A stretch of 64,000 nt of DNA from Carposina sasakii (GCA_014607495.2 CP053153.1:14198001-14262000), one strand, 5' to 3'; shown: positions 36,718 through 49,070, counted from the first letter of the stretch. Numbers and translations: made by a program. The notes: generated by a model from the letters alone, not told the origin.

Positions 36718-37164
36718 TACAATATTGACTCTCTTGTAGGTTGGTTCTATACATATAGCATTTCGCTTAAAATAATCCTTTTGGTACCTTGTACCTATAT
36801 AAATTTCATCAAAATACGTTTAGCTACGAAAGGGCAACCAGCACAAAAGTTCGGATGCTCATTTACTTTAATATTATGGCATAAATAATTCTTACTCAAA
36901 GCCCACTAGTAACATTACTGGATGTGAATAAAGAAGATAATACAAAATATAATTAATGATTACATTCAAATATGAAATCATAATGCAGGTTCCATTCAAC
37001 TATTAGTCTTTGCCAGTTGCTTAGCCGCTTTCTATAGATCATTGATGTTATTACAAATTAGTTTCGCCCATAATGTTATCTTCCATGCACATAATTAGCT
37101 ATCCTCTGTGAAACTAGAAATATTACGCTTTCAGATCTTGTAGACTATCTGTGTATGGTATTTG
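36718..37164. other. No gene recognised
   Basis: A weak family-A-like trace near 36733-36795; otherwise nothing. Confidence 0.35.
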
Positions 37165-37520
37165 TTGCGGTGATAGCCCAGTGGTTAAGACGTGCACCTT
37201 TCAAGCGGGAGGCGTACGTTCGATCCCAGTCACGAGCCTGTACCAATGAATGTATTTCATGTATAGATTTTAATATTGTAAAATTGTCACTTAGTTCGTA
37301 CCTCGGAAAGCACGTAAAACCGTTGGTCCTGCGCCTGATCTCTCTCCAGTCGTGTTGGTTTTCCGTCCCATCGGACTATGAGAGTGAGGGAATAGAGAGT
37401 GCATCTGTGTATGCGCACACACTTGTGCACTATAATATCTCCTGCGTACCTGGACAATCTCCGTAGAGATTGGTCGCCTTGGCTGAAATACGGTCGGAGA
37501 TCATCGTGTTATTTGTCGTA
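37165..37520 (+). mobile_element. tRNA-derived SINE, intact head
   Basis: The head TTGCGGTGATAGCCCAGTGG, TTAAGACGTGCACC has a clear A box and GTACGTTCGATCCCAG a clear B box, as in a Pol III tRNA promoter. A long body (TTTCATGTATAGATTTTAAT, GTCACTTAGTTCGTACCTCG, CCATCGGACTATGAGAGTGA, GTCGCCTTGGCTGAAATACG) follows. It ends near GTCATCATTATCATCATCAT. The 103-codon open frame over it is fortuitous. Confidence 0.75.
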
Positions 37521-37600
37521 AACTTTGTCATCATTATCATCATCATTTTCAGCCACGTGAAGTCCACTACTCAACATAGGCCTCACCCAAACTCTTGTAT
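37521..37600 (-). mobile_element. LINE 3'-end fragment
   Basis: ATCATCATCATTTTCAGCCA, AGTCCACTACTCAACATAGG and CCTCACCCAAACTCTTGTAT match a LINE tail in reverse, directly against the SINE end. The two share the TGATGA-type tail. Confidence 0.55.
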
Positions 37601-37619
37601 GCTAAGATTAATATTCACA

Positions 37620-37690
37620 TATTATACAGTCCCATGTAAGATCCATATGGCCTTGTATCGTGTGTACTAAGCAACAACGGTGTTATGTTA
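37620..37690 (-). repeat. SINE body fragment (family of 28096-28336)
   Basis: GTAAGATCCATATGGCCTTG and TATCGTGTGTACTAAGCAAC match the SINE inserted in the Helitron at 28 kb. Confidence 0.6.
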
Positions 37691-37724
37691 CGAGTATAAA
37701 TAAATGGATGATGATAGAAATTTA

Positions 37725-37805
37725 TCTTCACTAGAATTCACCAGCTACATTTCCTTCCGTACAAGTCATGAGAGTCGACTAAGGAACTCGGGCATCACGG
37801 GCGAT
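37725..37805 (-). repeat. Dispersed repeat family D, 3' half
   Basis: CACTAGAATTCACCAGCTAC, CTTCCGTACAAGTCATGAGA and GTCGACTAAGGAACTCGG are the inverted family-D 3' landmarks. Confidence 0.6.
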
Positions 37806-37845
37806 GATGTTCCTTACAAGCCTGCAGTCGACAGCCGAGTATGTT

Positions 37846-38700
37846 TATTTATTTATTTACTTTAGGTACAATTAACAGATAATAGCCTAGGAATACATTA
37901 TAAGGTATATTATGGTTTAGGGCTGATTATTATCCTAAGTAAAAGTACACAACATGCTAATGCTTATAGTAAGAGGTAGGGCCCGTTAATCAGACCCGCA
38001 AAAGGGTTAAAATATATTATCATTTGTGCTAACAATACATCTTATAGACTAAAACTAGGAGGAAATACATAGAAAGTTGTTAAATTGTTAAAAAAACCTA
38101 TTAAATTAAATTAGGCGGAAGTGGTGCATTCTGACTGACTAGGAGGGTTAAACAAAATATATAAGGCAAGTCTGGAATCTCTGCAGCCTGCAATCAAATA
38201 TATCGATAGTCCTGTGCTTGATCGTAATATCGTTGTATAGACGACACATTCTGGGGGTCTATTCTGAAGTGACGATAAACGAAGTATCGGCCGAATATCG
38301 AGGTATTTCCTACTACGAACTTCCTTCGATCGGATCAGTCGCGCCGTTTTTTAATTCGGTCCGATCGAACTCTATTTGACAGGTATAAGGCTAGGTAATA
38401 GAAAGCTTATAATATTAGTCAATGTGAATTATTCTCTATGAGTCTGAATGAGTTGTGAACATCCGAAGCAATTTCGTAGTAGGGTCAAAGGCTTCGATTC
38501 GGTCGGGCTTCGGTCGGACCGAAAGATTCGAAAGTGGCATTTCAGAGTAGACCCCCTGACTATAGGGTTAAAATAGGAGGTGTTGTTGGCATATATTTGA
38601 AGAACGAAGATGTTATGGTTGTGATCGCGGGCTCTAAATCTACTTTTAAGTATGATTAGGGACAGAAGAGAGGGAGAATCAATAGAGGAATATGAATATT
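37846..38700 (-). mobile_element. Possible LINE 3'UTR, minus strand, split by a MITE
   Basis: TTTATTTATTTACTTTAGGT at the low-coordinate end looks like a reversed LINE tail. AT-rich sequence with GGGCCCGTTAATCAGACC follows and continues on both sides of the MITE at 38254-38555. No coding remnant is recognised. Confidence 0.25.
38254..38555. mobile_element. MITE family I with CTG target duplication
   Basis: The ends are GGGGTCTATTCTGAAGTG and CATTTCAGAGTAGACCCC (inverted, two mismatches), flanked by CTG on both sides (38251-38253, 38556-38558). The interior is rich in TCGG/CCGA (GGTCCGATCGAAC, GGTCGGACCGAAAG). The 3-bp duplication and GGGG ends would fit a PIF/Harbinger relative; that class is inference. 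Confidence 0.75.
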
Positions 38701-40840
38701 TATATGTATCTAATGTAAAATAAAGTATTTTAAAGTTATTTCAAAGTAGCTCAATGCCGGAAGTTTGGGAAGCCATCAAGGATTATACCCAACGATTCAT
38801 TAGCGGCGGTTCCAAAACGGATAATTGCTGAGACCTCTCAACAAAGTTTCTTGGTAATGAATGGTTGAAATTAATTTCGAGATGTTTCTTGCCACGAAAC
38901 TGTGCGGCGAAGTTTGTTCGGTGGTCATAGCAATTCATACTTTCGGTGTTAAATTACAAAAGATGAAATTTCGCAGAATTACTGGAAACAAATAGATTCG
39001 TCTAAAGTCCGTATCTAAATACATAGATTGTTACATAGACGGTACCATTTCTAACTATATTTTTTATTATTTAAAAGCAAGAATTTTAAGTAATTTTTCG
39101 TGTGTAGAATATTTTTTTTAAATACTTTTTTTATAACTTTAACTGACAACAACTTGAAGACAAAACCTGATTTATTAATATTAAAGGTAATTAACCGATG
39201 CACATAATGGACATTTAATTAAAATGTCAATTCAAGTTGATCAAATTGGCACAAATAATCTCCTCACTTCAACGCTAAGATATGCACAAAGTAACAAAGA
39301 TTCCAAGAGCTTTCTTAGAAATCGATCGGAGAAGTCCCAATTGAATATTAAGTAGTTTGAATTGAACAATTACTATGTTAGTCTTTACTTCACTTGTAGG
39401 ATGTAAATGCTAATTTAATGGTTATACGCTTTGGTATTTTTCCAAAAAAGTTGTAAAAATAGTTTCTTTGAAATGTACAGGTAGCTAAATTAGTGAATTG
39501 GTCATTATTTCATCATTTCTAATAAATGTTGAAATTAATATTTTCTTTTGTTTTGGTGAATACGATGAATCACACATTTACCTCCCTACCCTATCTACTA
39601 CTTAGGGCCGATTTTTTCAACAATCAAATGAAAGGGTAAATTTGAGGCTGTATTTCTCTAAAACTTGATAAAGATAGAGACACCACAATCTTTATTCTTC
39701 AGATAGGCTATCTAACCATTAGAAATATTAACCCTAAAAAGACTTTAAAGTACCATTAATAATTTTCTGATTATGTAGGTATCTTTTAATGTTACTAAAT
39801 TGTGAGCTCCGGCTTTATAGCAACCCAAAATGCTTTCAACATCACTAAACCCAAGAATGTAAGTGCTTCATCTAGAGAGCTAGTAACAGCTATTTTTCTG
39901 GAAACCACGTCGACGAAAACAAATAAATACTGGACTAGGGAACGGGGATATGTAGACATAACGTTTCTCGGTTTAAAAGTTAGATGTTCTATTAACTATC
40001 CAATTTAAATGGATGTTGGTGCAGTGTAAACTGTAAACACGTTTTAAATTAGGCTGGATGCAAATCAGTCATCAAAAATATGAAATCAAAGGATCCTAAG
40101 ATAAATGATAATGATAAAGATGTATTAGGCTCTGTAAATGCATATAAATAAATAATTACTCTCGTCCATCTCGACCACGTTTTGTTTTTTTCTGATCCGA
40201 GGCGTAGTGATATCAGCCTCACTTTGGTGTACAGTAAAATTGTGTATTGTAATTATGTATGTAGGAGTATGTAGAGCTAAAACTTCTAAAACATTGTGAT
40301 GTACATAACAAATACTTTACTTCTATTTTGTACTTTCTTAATTTTTTAAGTTTAGAGGTAAGTTCATCATGTGTAACTAATACCTAATGTTGAATATTGG
40401 CTACCTTCCTCAACAAAAGTACATGTCATAGTTTCAATATACTTAAAAACAAAAAAAAACTTACGGTATAAATTGCCTTAGTTTGTACCTTACCTTATTC
40501 AACGTGACGTGAATAGGATACCTTAGCACGGTGTTATTTAATGCTTCGTCGCTCTCAAAGAGAGTCGTGAACTTCTGTAGCATGCCATTTATGTTGCTAA
40601 AAGTAGGGAGAGATAACATCGGGCCTCTCTTTCACGCTTTTTGCTCCTATTAGAGATTGAAATGGGAGGAATGAATTAGGGAAAGAAGGTATTTACGTGT
40701 ATTTATGCATGAACAAAAATATAAGACCTTGAGGTCGGTAGATATCGAACTGTCGAACAAAATTGTCTGCTCTAAGGATAAACTTCGCGATTAACCTTAA
40801 AATAATGACATTACAAGAAATCATTACTTTTATTGAAATA
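38701..40840. other. No gene recognised
   Basis: AT-rich. It contains the second family-F copy (39645-39735). The open frame at 39802-40008 starts with GTG or TTG and has no motif. Confidence 0.4.
39645..39735 (+). repeat. Short dispersed repeat family F, copy 2
   Basis: TTTCTCTAAAACTTGAT, ATAGAGACA, CAGATAGGCTAT and ATTAGAAATATTAACCCT follow the order seen at 22783-22865. Confidence 0.45.
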
Positions 40841-41053
40841 CTAGGGATCCACCCCGGCTTTGCATGGGTGTAATGCCCTTTTACGTGGACAAAGTTGTGG
40901 GCCGCCGCTGTAAAAAGTGGAAAAGTAATTTTTTAAAAGTTTTCTCTCTCGTACCTTAAGTAATATCTTAAAAAAGAATTAGCGAAAGCGGTTCAGCTGT
41001 TCTCGAGATTTGCGCTTAGCAACACATTCAACGATTAATTTTTATATTATAGA
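40841..41053 (-). mobile_element. Non-autonomous Helitron, second subfamily
   Basis: On the minus strand it starts TCTATAATATAAAAATTAAT, contains GCTGAACCGCTTTCGCTAAT and ends GCAAAGCCGGGGTGGATCCC, TAG. It lies between A and T in its orientation, as Helitrons do. The GC-rich block next to the CTAG end can form a small hairpin. Confidence 0.65.
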
Positions 41054-42270
41054 TTAACTTAATTAAAACGTAGGATAAGCCACATTTGACAAGTTAAATT
41101 TTTTCAACTAAGAATCGTATTCCATACTAAAAGCTAATATGTACGTCTAAGTACACAAATACCTGCCGCAAAGTTTTTTTAAACACACCAATGTTATGCG
41201 GTCAACCGCTGCATTACAAGAAAATACACAATAACAAGTTTTTACAGCCTCGTGGTTTCCAAACGTGGTTTTTGTATCAGTTACGAAAGATTTTCCTATT
41301 ATGTTTAGTTACGGGTGTATCGTTGAAAGCACTTATAGAGTGTGATTACTACTGCCGTGAAATGGGTTGTTGAAATAGTTCGTATTAAATTTGATAATTT
41401 GATGTTTTCTTTTGTATGGAAGCCGAAGTTTGACCTATGGTGGTGTTTTTTCTATGTATGCTATTTAAGTAACTGTACACATAATCGAGATTTGTTATTG
41501 ATATCGGATGTTTTATCATTATTACATTTAGTGATTACAAAACTTTATTTAACATAGATAGATTTGTCGGTTACCAGCCAAAGGTTTATAAATATTATCT
41601 GCAGATTGATTTTTTTTTTGGTTGGCCGGTATATAAGCAAATTATTCTTGTATACGCTTAAATTTGACAAAATAAGCTAGTGAATATTTAATACATAAAC
41701 TTAATGTATCTTTCAAATTTAGGCAATGTTCAAATTCTTTTGTAATTATATGGATTATCATGCAGAAAAGTTAGACCATACGTCAAATAACTAACTTAAA
41801 TATGGAGCTCTAAAAATAGTAAACACTGATTTTGGGCTTAGCGGCTGTGTTAAGAAACAGTTTGATCGTAAAATAAACATGAAATGGAGTATCGGATCAT
41901 GGGATCAGTTACCTCGCTTACAGTAGTAACCGATAAATCTGAGTCAGATATCGAATGAATTCTACATTATAGGTGCAGGTTTGATCGAAATGCTCGCTCC
42001 AATCGATATAAATCTGGATCGATATCCATTGACATTCCAATTACATTACAAAGGTACTCGTAAACTTTGGTCACAGATTGTGTGAGTTACTTTCAGACAG
42101 TTTACTCTTCAGACGGTGAAAATGAATATGTACCTAATTTTTTATTATTTGTTTCAATTGCTTACTTCGTCACTAGGTAGCATGATATCTAATTACTATA
42201 CTCTGCAGTTGTTGTAAAAATAAGTAACTATTTATTGTATAACATGCTGATAATGCGTTTTAATGTTATA
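41054..42270. other. No gene recognised
   Basis: Two overlapping open frames (41191-41373, 41342-41557) have low-complexity composition and no splice context. Confidence 0.35.
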
Positions 42271-42645
42271 CAGGATGTTTTTTTGTGGCCACCTTTAACG
42301 AAGGGTACGTATTCTATACATGAAATAAAGTAAGTTTATGCCAAAAAAAATGCTGGGATATTTTTTTTTTTTTAATTTTTAAATTCCTTGATCTTGCGAA
42401 ATTTATAGTGTCTAGTGTTTATGTTAGTTTTTTTATAGACAGATATTAATTATTTTTCGTGAAAAAATCCTTCTACGCGCGTCTATGTGCATTTATGCAG
42501 AAAAACGCAGTCTATTTACTCAACTTTGGACCCTAATATTTTGGAAACCAGACACTTCCCAGGTATGCTTCCATGGAGAAAAATGATCGTGATGATGAGG
42601 AGATTCCGTAGTTTTCGGGAACGTTGACGACCAAAAATCATCCTG
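42271..42645 (+). mobile_element. MITE family B, copy 2 (complete)
   Basis: It runs from CAGGATGTTTTTTTGTGGCC to GTTGACGACCAAAAATCATC, CTG, with TATA on both sides (42267-42270, 42646-42649). It is 375 nt and non-coding. Terminal inverted similarity is limited to about 15 nt. Confidence 0.9.
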
Positions 42646-44981
42646 TATATATTAGATAGAAAGTAGCCCAAAGAAGAGCATGCCTCTATTAGGCGACCTC
42701 TATGACCTATGTCAGAGCGGTTCGTAAAGCATGCTGAATTATTAGTAATAGATTTACGTACCTACATTTATTTACAGTATCCCCACTGCACATGTTTTTT
42801 CGTTGTCATACCGCAATATCAATGGACGTTCATTTTAATTGTAACCCGGGTAGATTTACGAGGCAGTCGGAATCGGTTATCTTGTATCGGTCGCGTCGCA
42901 TCTGTTTTTGTCCGGATAATAATTTATGTATGCGTGTAAGTGAACTGCAGTTATATGCACCGCAAGTATGAAAGTGGAGAAAAAATAATTTGGTAAATGA
43001 ATTTTACAATTTATGTTACTTTTGAAAATGAATTAAAATTTATTAGTCTATAAGTCACAAATGATCAAACTGTTGGATCAAGAATGATCAATATTTTTTT
43101 TTATTATGACAATTTTTTTTTTAGAAAAGTTATTCTAATTAAATACATTTAATAAAATAAATCAAACTGGCATTTTTTTCCTATTAAAAACTTTTGTGAC
43201 CACAAAATTAAAAATATTAATACTAGCGCAAATATGATCCATTACTATTTTATCATTTACTATACACAATAAATCTTTAGATAAAAAAGAGAACAAGTTA
43301 AATTGACAGCGTGACAGTAATTGAGTAGCATTATTGTGATCGTGATAACCCTAGCCAATGGGCCAATGAATACGTTAAATGCAGGCTATTAGGGTTGCCA
43401 ATGAACGGAAACACACTTTATAAAACATAAAAAAAAGATAATGATGTGTTATATGCAGAGACGAGCCTAGCAAATGCAATGTATCATAGGCAATAGATTA
43501 TTAAAAATGTTTTGCTTGATAATGTAAAAAAATTATAAGGAGCTCTCAACCTTTTAACTATAGATATTATTAGATAAATTGAAACTGACTTTGCAAAAAA
43601 TGCTTATACAAAAATTGGCCAAATTGATTTGAATGTAGTGTCTGTATCTTCGATTTGTGAGATATTAGCAACCCGAATACAGTTCTATTATAAATTCAAA
43701 TTAATTAGGTATTTTATAAAGTTCTACAAAAAAAATGAAAGGTATAAAAAATATTGTATACACGAATCTCATAATCCAACATGGACATTTATTGTACGGT
43801 GTGGGACTCGTACAATACAGTTGCTAGTTAAAGGATGCTATGATGCTGCTATGCTAATGCTGAGGGGAAGTTTTCAAAAAGAGATAAAAACAACCGAACC
43901 CGTTGAGTGAATGTTGAACACTGAATTTAATATATTATAATGCTATGTAGTTCGCTAATAAAAGATATGCTGTATAGACAATACTATACAGATTACGCAG
44001 AGAGACTTATTACGAAATATTGATCTGTCGAGAGTTGACATAACAATGTGCGGTAACCCGTACATTTACTAAAACTTATATTTCAATTATCATCAAAGCT
44101 GGCAACACAAGCGCCCGCATGGCTGCACTTACATTAACATTGTCATCGCCTACATTAATCCGATACAATTAAATAGATGAAGTTACACTGTTTATTGTTA
44201 TTAGGGGCGTTATGTTTTTATCTATGTGAGAGTTGGCACCACGATTCGAACGAAAATGTAAAAAGCAAACTGTGTAGATTCTGGTATGTTACATTGTAGG
44301 CATTATGAGAAGTATGTATGTATTTTATGCTGCTTTATTAATGTAGGAATATAGTCTATTTCAAATTTATTACTTGGGCACGCAACCTGATAATGGAGAC
44401 TTATCGACCACCCCGTAAAGGTTAATATGGTCAACCAACCTCCCATAGGAAAGCACTGCGTAGTTTTTATTTAGTTGTATGATAAACATTAACAAAGATA
44501 CCGCGCCTGTTAAGCAAGCTTGCTATTTTCAAATACTTATTTTTGTTTGTTTGTGTCATGCAATAGGTTCTAACACTACCTACAGTATTTTTTCACGGAT
44601 ATGTTCAAAGATATTTAAATGAGTATTAAATTTTTTTAACCTACACCATAGTCACGACCATTATAAATTAAAATTTTAAATCTATGACATTATTAGCTTT
44701 GAATTGATCATTGTATTCCAATTTTCAAAATTTATAAATACCGTCAAATATATTCGACACATTTAGCGGTTTTTAGTAGTTTTCCGTGCGCACGCGCCGC
44801 CTAGGAACATCAAAAGGACCGGTGCTAAGGATTGATTATAATATGTCAAAGACTATGAATCCAGATAATACACTGTGAATTGAAACTACAAAAATATCTA
44901 CCTAATGGACTTAATGGTAGTGTGGTAAGCAGACTCTGATAAATAATAATATGGATAAAAAATGCATAATTTTATTACAAA
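42646..44981. other. AT-rich sequence, no gene supported
   Basis: The open frame at 43629-43910 (93 codons) lacks a domain and starts at a non-ATG codon. A small GC-rich patch near 44790-44810 is unexplained. Confidence 0.4.
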
Positions 44982-45075
44982 CTAGTGGACGCCCGCGACT
45001 CCGCCTGCGTGGACTGCAGAAAAAACAAAATGTCGAGATTATCCCGGATAAAAACATTTTGCCGAGATAAAAGGT
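44982..45075 (-). mobile_element. Helitron 3'-end fragment
   Basis: CTAGTGGACGCCCGCGACTC, CGCCTGCGTGGACTGCAG and AAAACAAAATGTCGAGATTA match the right end of 46429-46653, inverted. The 5' part is missing. Confidence 0.75.
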
Positions 45076-45079
45076 ATAT

Positions 45080-45554
45080 AATCTATATTATTATATTTAG
45101 ATACCAAACAAATATAATCTTGTTTGAAAAAACCCATATGTATTTTTTCTGTCGAGACTCGAAAGCACAGAAAACTATACTTTCCAGCTCGAAATAACAT
45201 TGTCAATAAGACTGTCTCTACTGCTCCCAACCTATTCTTTGACAGTGACCACCGAAGTCGTGACAGACGTGACGGAAGTTAGCCTGTCAACTTGTGAAAT
45301 GTTACTTACTTTGTGGAAATAAATGCTTATTTATAAATACTATATTATGCACTCTTCAGTATGAAACTTGATAATAATTTGAAAGTTATTATTTTAAAGT
45401 ATGACATAGAGCTGGGTACTACCTGGGTAAAGAATATCTCTGAAACCATTATTACTATTTACTCGTAAATTGTGTCTTACTAACATAGATTTAAAGTGGT
45501 GTTTTTATGTGCTTACTAACAAATGAATTGTAATATTCTTTCCGATTTTTTTTT
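45080..45554. other. No gene recognised
   Basis: AT-rich; nothing supported. Confidence 0.35.
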
Positions 45555-46235
45555 ATTCTCGGGACTACAGAGTCCCGGTTCTTTGAGAGGCGTGCATCGA
45601 GCCATAGCCAAGATGTAGAGGCCCTTTTAAGAGAACTTTAATATAGTGTGGGATACACATGACGAATACCATCGCCGAACGCACAATATGATACACCCGG
45701 CGATGGTCCCCGCCATCTGCAAGACTATTGGAGTGCAGAGCTCTGTCATGCGATGGGAAACAAGGTCATGGGCTATGGGGTTGAATTTTGGGTGGGGTTG
45801 GGAAATCAGGCTATTGAAGGAGACTAACGGACACCTGCCATTACAACCATGTCTCATAATTGTTAGGTGGCAGGCGGTGACTCTACAACTCACTTCATGG
45901 GCCCCCTGAAACGGCCGCACACACGGAGCGACAAAGGGGGCAACATTTGGTGAGTGGCTAGGGTGGAGTGGTGCCCCTGGACTTTACACCGAAGCCAACT
46001 TGTCACTTACTGATGGGCACGTCCACCCTCGAGCTGTCATAGTTCTCGCGACTCCACTCTGCCCGGCCGGCGAAGGCAAGGCAGAGGCGGGGGAACTGTT
46101 CCTCGTCAGACTTCACTCCAGCGCCGGAGATGAGGAACAGGGTCTTCCCCCGGGAGTACTTCAGGTCCGTGGGAATGCTACCTCCCAACAGCTCGCCACA
46201 AGCTGCCCTGTGGGCTTATTATTATTATTATTAGG
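45555..46235 (+). mobile_element. GC-rich probable LINE 3' end with ATT repeat tail
   Basis: An abrupt GC-rich block of about 680 nt starts at TCGGGACTACAGAGTCCCGG and ends in (ATT)n at about 46218-46235. This layout fits a 5'-truncated R1/LOA-like non-LTR retrotransposon 3' region. Overlapping open frames on both strands (45627-45920 minus, 45646-45909 plus, 46000-46239 plus) show no conserved motif and are best read as by-products of high GC. Class assignment is inference. Confidence 0.45.
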
Positions 46236-46428
46236 ATAGCGGAGGGCCTATCAATCATATCAAAAAAATACTAACGACTAAATAGCTCAGAAGCTATGCT
46301 GAGCTACGAGTATTTAGTCGAATCTTACGACGTACACTTTATTATAAACTTGTAAATAAAGATCAGCATTTTAATGCATGCCTTATACCAGTATACCATA
46401 TTTACCAAAACAGCTTCATTTTAAGCAA

Positions 46429-46653
46429 TCCTACGAATATTATAAACGCGAAAGTTTGTGAGTATGGATGGATGTTTGTTACTCTTTCACGTGACAACGG
46501 CTGGAGCGATTTTAATAAAATTTGGTACGGAATTAGCTGACACCATGGATTAACACATAGGCTTTTTACCCGGGGAAATATTTTTATCGCAGATAATTTC
46601 GACATTTTGTTTTTTCTGCAGTCCACGCGGACGAAGTCGCGAGCGTCCACTAG
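46429..46653 (+). mobile_element. Complete non-autonomous Helitron (225 nt)
   Basis: It starts TCCTACGAATATTATAAACG and ends CACGCGGACGAAGTCGCGAG, CGTCCACTAG. It sits between A (46428) and T (46654) without duplication, which is the Helitron rule. GCGGACGAAGTCGC supplies the subterminal hairpin. This is the best reference copy in the window. Confidence 0.85.
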
Positions 46654-46667
46654 TATATTATACATAT

Positions 46668-46745
46668 ACACGGCTGTGTTTCCAACATTACGTAGCGAAG
46701 ACTATAGTATCACGAATGACAACCATGTTTAGAATAGCGGGGCCA
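46668..46745 (+). repeat. Dispersed repeat family D, 5' half, diverged
   Basis: CACGGCTGTGTTTCCAACAT, GTAGCGAAGACT and AACCATGTTTAGAATAGCGG follow the family-D order with many substitutions. Confidence 0.5.
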
Positions 46746-48222
46746 GCTCATGTAGCATGAATTGCGAAACACGATATGATAAACCGATTTATCGACATTT
46801 AGCCTGTCATAATACGATAAATATAGCCGCCATGTTGAATTTTGCAAGCAGACGATACGATATCGTATGTTACTACATCCACAATGCGTGGTCATGCTAG
46901 GGATCTGGTGTAAAAAACACAATCTTCACTAAAACAGTTTGCATAAAAAGCCTCTAGCTAAAGCAATTGAACGCACAATATCCGGATATAACCAGTTATA
47001 TGCAAAAGGGTTTTTCCCCCAAAATCAAATTTGTTCGCACGTTTACTCAGGACCGGAGGGTTTCTAACCAAATAAGCTTTTGTTCTAAAACAAGGAATCA
47101 CATCTTAATGTGTGCTTAATATATTAATGAGGCTGTGGGCCCGGTTTGAGGTAAACATAGTTGGGTATTGACAACTCAATTTAGCGTTAAACTAAATATT
47201 AAACGCGTTAGCGGTGGCGGTCGGGTAAACTGGATTTAACTGGAGTTGAAGTGAGTGTTGTGTCAGTACAGTATACGTTAGGCGAAGTAGCTGTTATATA
47301 AGCTTAATATCTATAATCACTATAAGTACGTAAGCACCGTTTCAACTTAACTTGCCAAAATATAAAATTATATATTTTTTCCGTTTACATTATGTACCGG
47401 CATTATGGAGTAAGTAAGTATCTGCATTTTTTCCTGATCCTCCTATTTTAGTTAGTGTCAACGCAATATGTACTTATCTACCCTCAACTTCATCTCTATG
47501 TTTTTAAAGTGATCTCCTTTGATTGCATTGACATCTACCAACAAAAATACCAAGTCGCTTAACTTTCTCAAGCGACATTCCACTTAATTTTAAAAATCCT
47601 TAATTATGACTTTTTTTTTCAATACCATCATTATTTAAAACCACACTGAAGTGTAGTAATTTTAATCATTTGTAATTTTGTAAACAATATTAATGATAAA
47701 TTACCCGAGAAAACTATACCTGCCAGTCATACTAATTTAAAAAAAACTATAACAATAGTCACCACAAAAGGCAATTTGGATTTTGCCAAAACCTTTTTTT
47801 TTATAATTAGTAGCAAGATTCTTTAACAGAGAAACACCGCAACTATTCGACAAATATAAATATACATGTGGCCAGAAATGGAACTAACGGCTAAATACAT
47901 CGAGTTAGTATGACGATAAAGATTGATAATATAAAAAGTAATGCACCTAGCGCCACAATTTTTCGTACAATATTAACCTTTTGGTCGCCAGTGACTTTTG
48001 GGCGCAAGAATAATTATTGGGCGTGACAAATCATAAAGGACGCCATTATTTCTGCTTTTACAAAAGAAGCCGCTCAACTTTCGACAAACGTCATATTTCT
48101 TGTTCGTTTTTGTGACGTAAAATATAATTTTAAATGTGAACTAGAAAGATAACTCGAACCTGACCCATTGCAAAGAATATGGCCATAGACAAACCTTATA
48201 CTACTTTTCTTACAAAGATATA
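46746..48222. other. No gene recognised
   Basis: AT-rich; nothing supported. Confidence 0.4.
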
Positions 48223-48692
48223 AAGGGTGTGGGTGACAGCCAGGCAAATACTGAAATCCTGAATAAGTACCATTGTGTTGAGTTATACGACCGTGTTATT
48301 ACTCGCAGGAAATGTATTCTTGATTTGATTTATCAGTAATCTTTGCTCTCCGCGCCAATTGTATCGGGCGATCCTGTGACTAAGTAAATGGGCTTATAGG
48401 TTATTGTGTGACACATTACTATTTTTTCACTCGTGACTCTCCTTCAGGGTTGATCAGTTATTTGAACTTTTTTGGGGGCAACTTTTTTTTGAAAATCATC
48501 CTTTGGTTAAAAATTTATTTTTAAGTCATTATCTAAGGCCTAATTAAACGAACTAAACTATTTTTTCCCTGGAAATATGAAAAAATGTCGGAAAATTTTG
48601 GAATTTTCCTGCGAACATTTTCAGTGTTTTCCGCCTTCGAATCATGATCTGAACTCGTGGTTATTATTTGCCTGGCTGTCACACACACCCTG
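48223..48692 (+). mobile_element. MITE family C, copy 3
   Basis: It runs from AAGGGTGTGGGTGACAGCCA (first base changed) to GCCTGGCTGTCACACACACC, CTG, with TATA at 48219-48222 and 48693-48696. The interior matches 20459-20930 inverted. Confidence 0.85.
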
Positions 48693-48703
48693 TATATATA
48701 TTA

Positions 48704-48895
48704 ACACGGCCGTGTTCCAGAACGGCGGTATAGCTTGAACTGCTGGATCATAATGGAGATTCCTCAGCCAGACGTTAACGGTTTATGGGGACAGATGTTA
48801 ATGATCACTGACAAGTATCCTTTGTCAACTCTTCCGACATGCACGGAAGGAGATGCAGCTTATATATTCTACTAAAGGCCTACATTAGAACAGGG
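48704..48895 (+). repeat. Dispersed repeat family D, near full length
   Basis: CACGGCCGTGTTCCAGAACG, ACTGCTGGATCATAATGGAG, GGGGACAGATGTTAATGATC, CTTCCGACATGCACGGAAGG and AGATGCAGCTTATATATTCT give both halves. Confidence 0.65.
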
Positions 48896-48946
48896 CTACT
48901 TTACTTCTACTTTTAATGCTTTATTATTATCTAAAAATACTTTATA

Positions 48947-49070
48947 TGGGCGCCCTACGACCAGATGGACCGATGACTTAAGGAGGACGGCTGGTAGTGA
49001 CTGGATGGCAAAAACGGGAGATCGAACCATGTGGCGTACACTGGGGGGACTGCAATAGGCTGACGACTAA
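48947..49070 (+). mobile_element. RTE-like LINE 3'-end fragment
   Basis: GGGCGCCCTACGACCAGATG, GACCGATGACTTAAGGAGG, GGCAAAAACGGGAGATCGAA and GGACTGCAATAGGCTGACGA encode the end of a LINE C-terminus (GRPTTRWTDDLRRTAG), then the tail. Confidence 0.7.

Noticed and set aside
37155..37466. 103-codon plus-strand open frame
   Set aside because: It lies entirely on a tRNA-derived SINE with clear Pol III boxes.
43629..43910. 93-codon plus-strand open frame
   Set aside because: It starts at a non-ATG codon, is rich in Lys, Tyr, Ile and Phe as expected from AT-rich DNA, and lacks splice sites or a recognisable motif.
45627..46239. Overlapping open frames on both strands in the GC-rich block
   Set aside because: High GC lowers stop-codon frequency. 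No motif or splice context was seen, and the block looks like a truncated LINE end.
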